The translations under genes were made by a program, and so were the position numbers. The notes below the pieces were generated by a model. It was not told the origin of the DNA, did no database searches, and was given only the letters and a program-made list of their open reading frames with translations. DNA of 12,918 nt from an uncultured beta proteobacterium (GTDB lineage: Bacteria; Pseudomonadota; Gammaproteobacteria; Burkholderiales; Burkholderiaceae_C). This document shows positions 7,051 to 12,918 of this stretch, piece by piece. Numbering within the stretch: the first letter of the stretch is position 1; every line of letters starts with the position of its first letter. The DNA lies in contig CAIXMC010000044.1 of assembly GCA_903920405.1 (NCBI GenBank), positions 1-12,918 on the forward strand, given 5' to 3'.

Positions 7051-8529
7051 TTACAGCATCGAATACGCACGCGCCGCAGCCTCAGACGCAGACCGTGCGG
7101 AGTTCTCGGCCATCTCGGCGGCTGAACCGGCGCGCGAATCACTCGATTCAGCATTGCGCGCTGAATTTTGCGCTTCGTCAGCCGCGCGCTGCGCTTCATC
7201 GCGCGCATGCTGCGCATCGTCAAGTGCCTGCTGGGCCGTGCGCAGCGCTTCCTGCGCATCAGTCAATGCGCTTTGCATTTGTTGCAGCAATTCATTGGCA
7301 CTTTGCAAGGCATCATCCACTTGCGCCCGTGTCGTTGCAGCATCCTGTGCCTGCTGGCGTGCTTCTTCAACGTGTTGCTCGGCCTGCTGCACCTGAGCTT
7401 GCGCTTGCGACGCCAATGTATTGAGCGCTTCGGCGTGTGTGGCTGCTGCCTCTGCCGCTGATGCGGCGTGTTGCAATTGCTCGTGTGCCTGATCACGCGC
7501 GCTCATCGTTTCGCGGGCCAATGCCTCGGCATTTTGCGCATGGGCCTCGGCAGTAGTGGCTTGACTGGTTGCTGTGGTCGCTGCTTGTCCGGCCTGATCA
7601 GCATTCGAGTGCGCCGTTTCGGCCGCTTGGGTAGCCTGGGCGGCCTGCTGCAGGGCGTCGCCTGAAGCCTGCTCAGCTACACCGGCTTGCTCTTGTGCAG
7701 TGCCTGCTGACGCTTCGGCGGCAGTGCCTGCAGACTGCGCTTGCGTTGCCGATCCATGAGCGGCCTCTGACTGGGCGTGCGCATCGCTGGCTGCTGTGGT
7801 TGCCTGGGTAGCTTGGTTGGACGCATCGGCGGACGCAGTCTGTGCTTCGCTGGCGTGCGTTGCCGCCTCGCTGGCAGCATGCTCAGTATCCTTCGCGCTT
7901 GCATCTGCATGTTGGGCACTTTCTGCCGCCTGGCGCGACTCGTCATTTGCGGTTTCAGCCGCTCTGGCGGCCTCATCGGCGTGTGATCCAGCCGTATCTG
8001 ATGCTTGATGTGCGGTGTCGGCCTGCTGCTGTGCCTCAGTGGCCGAATGCGTTGCCGCTTGCGCCTCATGGCTGGCCTCTTGGGAAGCGTTCTCAGCCGA
8101 ATCAGAATGTTGCTGAGCCTGTCCGGCAGAATGTCCGGCCTCGCTGGCGTGTTGGCCGGCTTCACCTGCCGAAGTATGTGAGGCTTCGGCCTGGGAGTGT
8201 GCTTCGCTTGCCGACTGCCCTGCGGTCTGTGCGTGTGCTTGGGCCTCGCCAGAAGACTGAGTGGCGGTTTGCGCCTCCGCTTTGGCTTCGCCCGCAGATT
8301 GCTCGGCCACGCCGGAATGCCCATGGGCGCTGCTGGCATGCTCTTCCGAGGTGTGTGCATGGGTTCCCGCTTGGGCTGCGCTGGCACTGGCTGCGGCCTG
8401 TTCTTGCCCTGCACGCTGCGCCTCATCGTGGGCTGATTGCTCAGCCTCGGCGGCGCGCGCGGCGGCCTCCTGGGTCTGTTGCGCCATTTGATTGGCCTGC
8501 TCCAGTGCTTCTGAAACACGATCTGACAT
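7051..8529 (-). CDS. Ala-rich coiled-coil protein of 70 continuous heptads
   Basis: Encodes 492 residues with no recognised family. Read in sevens from Met1, the protein divides into 70 heptads with no skip or insertion, ending in Met-Leu. Typical units are SAGEAGQ, HASEAGH, QADTAHQ and HADEAAR. By hand count, heptad position 5 is Ala in about 61 of 70 units and position 2 is Ala in about 44, with Ser or Leu the common alternatives. Leu at position 2 clusters at about residues 407-441, and His is frequent between about 57 and 340. I see no Pro, Cys, Phe, Trp or Ile. This predicts one uninterrupted, tightly packed Ala-zipper (Alacoil-like) rod, roughly 70 nm long if fully helical. There is no signal peptide or membrane segment. 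The ATG follows GAAGGAGAACAGC, a strong ribosome binding site. The gene is divergent from the dynamin-like/Hsp70 pair. Possible roles are a scaffold, a filament or an LEA-like protectant; none can be proved here. Confidence 0.88.
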   Translation of the reverse strand: MSDRVSEALEQANQMAQQTQEAAARAAEAEQSAHDEAQRAGQEQAAASASAAQAGTHAHTSEEHASSAHGHSGVAEQSAGEAKAEAQTATQSSGEAQAHAQTAGQSASEAHSQAEASHTSAGEAGQHASEAGHSAGQAQQHSDSAENASQEASHEAQAATHSATEAQQQADTAHQASDTAGSHADEAARAAETANDESRQAAESAQHADASAKDTEHAASEAATHASEAQTASADASNQATQATTAASDAHAQSEAAHGSATQAQSAGTAAEASAGTAQEQAGVAEQASGDALQQAAQATQAAETAHSNADQAGQAATTATSQATTAEAHAQNAEALARETMSARDQAHEQLQHAASAAEAAATHAEALNTLASQAQAQVQQAEQHVEEARQQAQDAATTRAQVDDALQSANELLQQMQSALTDAQEALRTAQQALDDAQHARDEAQRAADEAQNSARNAESSDSRAGSAAEMAENSARSASEAAARAYSML

Positions 8530-8629
8530 GCTGTTCTCCTTCAGTTAACAGTCCAAAAAAAGCCCACACACCCGAGCCAACACTTTCATCATTCTGGCAG
8601 AAACCATGCAAGCCAGAAAGCAGGGGAAG

Positions 8630-8657
8630 CTACATTATTCGCAAATCATTGTATACT
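8630..8657 (+). promoter_or_regulatory. Possible promoter of the dynamin-like/Hsp70 operon
   Basis: TATACT at 8652-8657 is a good -10 box; about 16 bases upstream is a weak -35-like CTACAT at 8630-8635. Transcription would start near 8664, giving a leader of about 25 bases to the ATG at 8689. The poor -35 suggests activator dependence or low basal expression. Confidence 0.35.
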
Positions 8658-8679
8658 TTGCCACGAAACCCATCTCCAA
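8650..8679 (-). promoter_or_regulatory. Possible promoter of the heptad-repeat operon
   Basis: On the minus strand TTGGAG (8674-8679) and TATACA (8650-8655) are 18 bases apart. The -10 overlaps the -10 of the opposing promoter because both use the palindrome GTATAC at 8651-8656. The leader to the ATG at 8529 would be about 115 bases. Shared -10 DNA means that the two divergent units could not easily initiate at the same moment. Confidence 0.35.
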
Positions 8680-8688
8680 TTGAAGTGA

Positions 8689-10599
8689 ATGGCTGATTCC
8701 CGTCTCATCCTCAAATTTCGTGACCTGGCGCTCAATTGCCAGCAAATCGGTCAAGATGTTGAGCGTGGTCAGGCCAATACACCGCTCGCAGACCATTGCG
8801 CCCAGATATTGCGGGAACTTCAGTACCAACCTTATGCCATCACACTGGTGTCGCTGGCACCCGATGCTCGCACCGAAGCTCTACTTTGGCTGCTTGGAGA
8901 GGAACATCACGGTGTATCCATGCAAATTAGCCGACTTGGCGGGCTTGCGGAAATTCATCTGGCACAACACAGCTACGCATTTCTGGAGTCAGATGGGCGC
9001 AAGCTCGAATTTGAGTCGCTGCCAGGCTTTATCGCCGCTTTGGAACAAGAGTTGCCAAAGTGGAGCGCCGCTCTCGATGCCGGCTCCGCTATCAAACTGG
9101 CACTGGCTGCGCCCGCAGGGGCACAGGGCCTGACGATTTTGCTGCCCGAGTCTCTGGCGGCCACAGGCAGCGTGGCCGGACTGGCAGGTGAATTGATCTC
9201 GCGTAGCCAGATGTTGTTGGTGGCCAGTACCCAAGACCAGGCACCGCCAGAGGGTGACGATCTCGCATTTTTGCGGCATTTGGCCAGCGGCATTGGCTGC
9301 GTGTTACCCCTTGTGACAAACCCCCAACCCGAAAATGCCACTCCACAGCGCTGGTGGTCTAACCTCAGTCTCAATGGCGCTCGAATCCTTGCGCCTGTGG
9401 TTCCTGGCAAGCCACACTCGCCATGCCTTTTGACCTCGCCAGTACAAGAGCTATTACCCCTCTTGGCGATGACAGGCGCTGTGCAGCGTTTGCAGTTGGC
9501 CAGCGAGGCACTGCGTGAGCGTCTTGAACAAGACATTCGTCAGTTGCAATCGAGGCGTAGTCGGGAAGAAGATGCTGCACGACCCGAAACAACGGTCGAT
9601 GTCAGCGCGCGCCGTCCTTTCGACCTGGCCCGCGCACAAGCCCTGGACGAGCTTGCCGCATTGGCCAAGGCCAGTGTTGAATCTTCCAGACGTAGCCTTT
9701 TGCCCGAGGGGCCTTTAACGCTGGCTTTGGGTGAGGAGTTGCGTGGTTTGCAACATGCCGACCTGGAACGTGAACAGGCCAGTAAAACTTTCAAACTCAG
9801 CCTATCGTCGTCCTATCAAGGACACCTGGCCAAAACGCTGCGCAGTACCCTCAAGGAAGAACTGTCGCGTGATTTGGTGACCATTCGCGATGGTCTGGAC
9901 GTGATTCGCACTCGGCTGGAAGCCACACTGGAAGAAACCTGCGGCATGCCAGTCAGTTTTACCCTGACGCCGCCTTCCAAGTCTGAGCTGTGGGCGCGCA
10001 TTGGTGAGCTGGTAGCCATCGAGATTCGCTACCGGGGCGAGATGCCACGGCGTGGTTTCATGCAGCGCTTGGGCGAGGGGCGCCGTGCAGTATTTGCCGG
10101 AATGATGGTGCTTTCACTGGTGGGTAGCTTTGTCGGCTTTTCCTGGCGCGGCATTGGCATCATGGGTGCACTCTTCCTGCTGGTCTTTATCGGCGTGGTT
10201 TTTTTTACCTACAAGTCTTGGCAACGCGAAGACGAGGAGAAGCTCGACAACGAACTGGTGCGCATCCGTGAGCAATTGCAGTCGGAGTGCCGTCGTGTCG
10301 CCAGCGACGTCCAGCGTGAAAAGCAAACCCGTCTGGCCGAATTTCTGGACCAGATCAAGCGCTTGGTTCAGCAGCGCATCGACGACCTTTCGCGAGAACG
10401 CCAACAGCGCGACCAGGCCAGCCAAAACGAGCAGCGCGAGCGCTCTCGCATCCGGCTCAAGAAACTCGATCAGCAACTGCGTGAACTGCAAGCGATCACG
10501 CCCCGTGCCACCAAACTGCGTCAGGATCTGGCCAGCCTGAACCATGAGGCCGAGCTGGCAGTGCGTGATTTCATACAACAACGAAAGCTTGGCACATGA
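8689..10599 (+). CDS. Dynamin-like membrane protein with degenerate GTPase domain
   Basis: Encodes 636 residues. The layout follows bacterial dynamin-like proteins. A hydrophobic strand enters the G1 position at 51-72 (ITLVSLAPDARTEALLWLLGEE), where a GTPase would have GxxxxGKS before the ALLG helix; here the Gly and Lys are gone. GLTILLPESLAATG (147-160) occupies the G3 position, where DxPG is expected but absent. MLLVASTQDQ and VLPLVTNPQPE (175-184, 205-215) match the following strands, with no N/TKxD. Helical segments at about 265-420 are followed by two hydrophobic stretches at about 467-484 and 488-507, a membrane hairpin or paired membrane segments. A highly charged coiled coil covers about 511-625. 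GTP binding is therefore unlikely. The protein overlaps the Hsp70 gene by four bases (ATGA), indicating translational coupling. The ATG has only a weak GAAG upstream. The dynamin-like call is by eye and may be refuted by structure prediction. Confidence 0.75.
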   Translation: MADSRLILKFRDLALNCQQIGQDVERGQANTPLADHCAQILRELQYQPYAITLVSLAPDARTEALLWLLGEEHHGVSMQISRLGGLAEIHLAQHSYAFLESDGRKLEFESLPGFIAALEQELPKWSAALDAGSAIKLALAAPAGAQGLTILLPESLAATGSVAGLAGELISRSQMLLVASTQDQAPPEGDDLAFLRHLASGIGCVLPLVTNPQPENATPQRWWSNLSLNGARILAPVVPGKPHSPCLLTSPVQELLPLLAMTGAVQRLQLASEALRERLEQDIRQLQSRRSREEDAARPETTVDVSARRPFDLARAQALDELAALAKASVESSRRSLLPEGPLTLALGEELRGLQHADLEREQASKTFKLSLSSSYQGHLAKTLRSTLKEELSRDLVTIRDGLDVIRTRLEATLEETCGMPVSFTLTPPSKSELWARIGELVAIEIRYRGEMPRRGFMQRLGEGRRAVFAGMMVLSLVGSFVGFSWRGIGIMGALFLLVFIGVVFFTYKSWQREDEEKLDNELVRIREQLQSECRRVASDVQREKQTRLAEFLDQIKRLVQQRIDDLSRERQQRDQASQNEQRERSRIRLKKLDQQLRELQAITPRATKLRQDLASLNHEAELAVRDFIQQRKLGT

Positions 10600-12119
10600 A
10601 CATCGGCATTGATCTGGGCACCACGTTTTCTCTGGCGAGCTATCTGAACGCTCAAGGCGTACCCGTGCTGGTGCCAGATTTTCACCAGGCCACCCTGTAT
10701 CGCACGCCCAGCGTGGCCAGCATCCGCGGCGGCCAGGCGCATGTTGGCCATGCGCTGGAAGAAAAGCTCCTCGATGAACCCGGTCTGCCCATTTGCCGAG
10801 GCTTCAAGCAATTGATGGGCAGTCTGACGGTGGCGTACAGGGACGACGAAGGCCGCCATTGGAGTGCGCCGGCGCTATCGGCGCTGGTGCTCAAAAAGCT
10901 GTTGAACGACGTGGAAGGCCATTGTGCCGAAAGTGTCGAACATGCCCTCATCACCGTACCCGCCAACTTCAACGACGCCCAGCGCAAGGCCACGCAGATG
11001 GCGGCGCGGCTGGCGGGTCTGTCCTCTGTTTCGCTGATTGAAGAGCCTGTGGCCGCTGCGGCCTTCTATGGTTTTAGCGAACGCGATGCCGAGCAAACCC
11101 TGCTGGTGTACGACTTTGGTGGTGGCACCTTTGACGCCACGGTGTTGCAAATTTCGCAGGGGCGGCTGTATGTGTTGGCTACCGATGGAGACAATCAGCT
11201 CGGGGGTCGCCATCTGGATCAGGCTCTGGTGCAATTGGTGGCGGCTGATTTTCAGCGCAGGCATGGCATCGACCCCCTGCAAGACGCGGCTGCGGCAGAG
11301 ACCCTTCGCCGCTTTGCTGAAGCCGCCAAAATTGGCCTGTGCCAACCCGGCCACGGCCAGATGCGCAAAACCCTGGTGCTGACGGGCAAGGTCAGCGAGG
11401 TCACCTTGAGCGCCGATCAGCTTGAGCGGCTGGTCGCGCCATTGGTGGCGGCCACGCTGCAAAGCTGTGCGCGCTGCCTGGAGGGGGCAGGCCTGGGCTG
11501 GAGCCAGATCGACCGCATTTTGCTGGTGGGTGGCTCCAGCCTGCTGCCCCAGATCGGGCGGGCACTGTTGCAAACCAGTGGCAAGGCACCGGCAGCGCTC
11601 ATCTGTAAGCAACCGCATCAGGCAGTGGCCTACGGCGCAGCCATTCTGGCTGAAGCCCTGGCGCACCAGGCCATTTCTGGAGAGGCTGCGCTGCACCACG
11701 CCGTTGCCCCCTACCACCTGGGTCTGCGCGTGCGCGAAGCCAACGGCCAGGGCGTGCGTGTGGAGGTGTTGATCAAGCGCAACACGCCACTGCCAGCGCG
11801 CCATACCGCGACGTTTTACACCAGCCGCTCAGACCAGACGCGCCTGATTTTTGACATTGTGCAAAGCAAGGGCGACAACGCCATTGACGCCAGCCTGGGC
11901 ATGTTTGCCTTTGGCCCGCTGCGCAGCCCCTGCAAGAATTATCCAGTGGAACTCAGCGTAGCCTACGACGCGCAAGGCCTGGTGCGCGTCACGGCCAAGG
12001 ACATGATGACCGGCGAAACCTTGCAACAGGAGCTTGCCAACAGCGAAAACCCGGATATGGCCGGGTTGACGACGGCTCGCACCTTATTGGATAGCGTCAG
12101 GTTGGAAACAAGGGGCTGA
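10596..12119 (+). CDS. Short Hsp70-family ATPase lacking the C-terminal lid
   Basis: Encodes 507 residues. The nucleotide-binding domain is complete: phosphate 1 motif GIDLGTTFS (4-12), the hydrolytic Lys in GFKQLMG (Lys71), EEPVAAAAFYG (149-159, Glu150 matching DnaK Glu171), phosphate 2 motif VYDFGGGTFDATV (171-183), Thr196 in ATDGDN and adenosine motif LLVGGSSLLPQIG (309-321). The linker region (about 364-378, EAALHHAVAPYHLGL) has no DLLLLD-type acidic/hydrophobic motif, although PYHLGLRV matches the PxSLGIET strand that opens the substrate-binding beta domain. That domain ends near 475 (VRVTAKDMMTGE), and the roughly 100-residue helical lid of DnaK is missing; only about 30 residues follow. 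It is thus an Hsp70-like protein, closer in size to HscC types than to DnaK, and no dnaJ or grpE lies nearby. It starts inside the stop of the dynamin-like gene, so the two are almost certainly made together. The membrane protein is a plausible dedicated partner. Confidence 0.9.
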   Translation: MNIGIDLGTTFSLASYLNAQGVPVLVPDFHQATLYRTPSVASIRGGQAHVGHALEEKLLDEPGLPICRGFKQLMGSLTVAYRDDEGRHWSAPALSALVLKKLLNDVEGHCAESVEHALITVPANFNDAQRKATQMAARLAGLSSVSLIEEPVAAAAFYGFSERDAEQTLLVYDFGGGTFDATVLQISQGRLYVLATDGDNQLGGRHLDQALVQLVAADFQRRHGIDPLQDAAAAETLRRFAEAAKIGLCQPGHGQMRKTLVLTGKVSEVTLSADQLERLVAPLVAATLQSCARCLEGAGLGWSQIDRILLVGGSSLLPQIGRALLQTSGKAPAALICKQPHQAVAYGAAILAEALAHQAISGEAALHHAVAPYHLGLRVREANGQGVRVEVLIKRNTPLPARHTATFYTSRSDQTRLIFDIVQSKGDNAIDASLGMFAFGPLRSPCKNYPVELSVAYDAQGLVRVTAKDMMTGETLQQELANSENPDMAGLTTARTLLDSVRLETRG

Positions 12120-12166
12120 TAAAAAAGAAATTGACAGCAATTTGGCCGTGCAGCCCGCGTGGAATA

Positions 12167-12181
12167 TGCGTTGATAGCTAT
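12167..12181. repeat. Solo fragment resembling the 5472-5633 repeat arm
   Basis: TGCGTTGATAGCTAT matches the inner part of the right arm of the 5472-5633 element (read on the minus strand, TGCGTTGGTAGCTAT) at 14 of 15 positions, with only loose similarity further left. It may be a decayed half-copy. It lies in the 135-base gap between the Hsp70 gene and the DUF1566 gene. Confidence 0.35.
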
Positions 12182-12215
12182 TAATTCAGCAGCGAATCTG
12201 GCAGTGGCAACGGCC

Positions 12216-12241
12216 AAAAAAAACGATCCGCCTTCGGCGGA
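12216..12241 (-). terminator. Intrinsic terminator of the DUF1566 gene
   Basis: On the minus strand a 6-bp stem TCCGCC/GGCGGA (12227-12232 and 12236-12241) with a GAA loop is followed, after CG, by eight T residues (12216-12223). It begins 14 bases past the stop codon of the DUF1566 gene. In DGR systems a hairpin just past the variable region helps target recognition, so a second role is conceivable, though here it lies some 50 bases downstream of the domain end. Confidence 0.7.
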
Positions 12242-12254
12242 AAAAATAATCAAA

Positions 12255-12884
12255 TCACCAAATAGCCAAATACCCCAGCACCATGCTCAGGGACGCCGCA
12301 CACACAAAGCCCGACCGTCGGGAGTCGCGGTCCCCGACATGGTCAGCGCCCCGACCACCACTGTAGAGAGTAACATCAAAGGCCTCGGAGGAACTAGCGC
12401 GCTCATTGCTCCAGAACCCCCACTCAGTTAATCTAAACTTTGGCGAGGTTCTACAGGTGGACGTGCCACAAGGTATTGACAGCGAAACGTCATAAATGCC
12501 CTGTAGTTCTGAACTTGCAGGCAGCCGCCAGTTCCCTCCTTTGTTGTCGCAATAACGGGTGGCATCTTCCCAATCGATGTCCGAACCGTTGTCAGACTGG
12601 CTCCACTCCAGGCCCGTGGTACTGTCCCTGATCGTGCCTCCATCGGTCAGCACAAATCGTTCTGTCGGTCTGGCAACTGGCTCCTGGGCCTGACGTGTTT
12701 CAACCGGCCGGTCAGATTTTTTCCTGGCCTGGCGCTGTGCAGCTTCCTTTTTTGTCTTGGCTGCTATTTTTTCGTTGAAGCGCCGCTCCAGTTCCTCTAT
12801 CGTCTGCTGCTGCGACCATGCCAGACTGCCCAGCAGCACACTTGACAGCACAACGCTCCAACCCCATAAGCGTGCCAGTTTCAT
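12255..12884 (-). CDS. Secreted DUF1566 (Lcl C-type-lectin-like) protein
   Basis: Encodes 209 residues. A signal peptide occupies 1-24 (MKLAR, hydrophobic core, AWS then Gln-rich mature start), so the protein is exported. A charged helix rich in Gln, Glu and Lys follows (27-57). The Lcl/DUF1566 domain spans about 77-198: FVLTDGGTIRDSTTGLEWSQS (two parts, 77-97), WEDATRYC (105-112), GNWRLPASSEL (117-127), WGFWSNERASSSEAFDVTLYSGG (155-177) and a closing GFVCA (192-196). DUF1566 domains adopt a C-type-lectin-like fold used for ligand binding, and some are DGR targets. The last 13 residues (SLSMVLGYLAIW) are hydrophobic and unlike the usual C-terminal VRCVR ending. The ATG at 12884 has AGAGGAG seven bases upstream. 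Its function is unknown; surface adhesion or recognition is the family expectation. Confidence 0.88.
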   Translation of the reverse strand: MKLARLWGWSVVLSSVLLGSLAWSQQQTIEELERRFNEKIAAKTKKEAAQRQARKKSDRPVETRQAQEPVARPTERFVLTDGGTIRDSTTGLEWSQSDNGSDIDWEDATRYCDNKGGNWRLPASSELQGIYDVSLSIPCGTSTCRTSPKFRLTEWGFWSNERASSSEAFDVTLYSGGRGADHVGDRDSRRSGFVCAASLSMVLGYLAIW

Positions 12885-12918
12885 GCAATTTCTCCTCTGA
12901 ATTTTGGATTGCTGAAAG

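Noticed and set aside
7677..8519. Long open frame (280 codons, minus strand, Arg/Pro-rich) overlapping the heptad gene
   Set aside because: It is a frame-shift shadow created by the repetitive Ala/Ser/Gln codons; it has no domain or start signal of its own.
7051..8529. 21-base DNA periodicity as a CRISPR array or minisatellite
   Set aside because: Successive 21-base units differ at most positions, and only the amino acid pattern repeats; there are no conserved repeats with unique spacers.
7842..8696. Long open frame (284 codons, plus strand) antisense to the heptad gene
   Set aside because: Antisense reading of GCN-rich codons leaves few stops. The product is low-complexity and has no ribosome binding site, and the frame runs across the divergent promoter region.
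10596..12119. Housekeeping DnaK
   Set aside because: Too short, without lid or standard linker, and with no dnaJ or grpE neighbours.

Overview
The window looks like chromosome from a betaproteobacterium, most likely Burkholderiales near Comamonadaceae. The basis is the codon style of the larger genes, several dispersed palindromic intergenic repeats of the kind common in that group, and the ABC-F and RmlB-type genes. The assignment is inference, since no rRNA or taxonomic marker is present. Base composition is uneven: the left part (guaC, fic) is visibly richer in A/T than the genes from about 2.3 kb onward.

Layout. 1-340: C-terminal remnant of an IS110-type transposase, bracketed by a perfect 16-bp inverted repeat, then a C/G-tract hairpin. 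342-1319 (-): guaC, GMP reductase. 1422-2177 (-): a Fic-domain protein whose catalytic His position is Gln. 2256-5289 (+): an ABC-F ATPase of YheS type and a dTDP-glucose 4,6-dehydratase, 10 bases apart. 5290-5639 has no gene but holds two long inverted-repeat elements. 5640-6020 (-): the 3' remnant of a reverse-transcriptase-like gene with a MutS-domain-I-like tail, as in diversity-generating retroelements (DGRs). A nested palindrome (5981-6108) follows and cuts into the 3' end of the next gene.

6043-12119 is the most unusual part. Two divergent transcription units face away from a 159-base intergenic region. Leftward: a 492-residue protein made of 70 uninterrupted Ala-rich heptads from residue 1 to 490, then an unrecognised 313-residue protein. 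Rightward, overlapping by ATGA: a 636-residue membrane protein with the layout of a bacterial dynamin-like protein but without the GTP-binding residues, then a 507-residue Hsp70 that keeps its ATPase motifs but lacks the helical lid and the usual hydrophobic linker. I propose that these genes form one uncharacterised chaperone/membrane/coiled-coil module. The co-function is inferred from gene order and architecture only.

12120-12918: a bidirectionally A/T-flanked hairpin and a secreted DUF1566/Lcl-domain protein (-). Its C-terminal tail and fold family are compatible with a DGR target, which may connect it to the reverse transcriptase remnant at 5.6-6.0 kb. No template repeat was found in the window.
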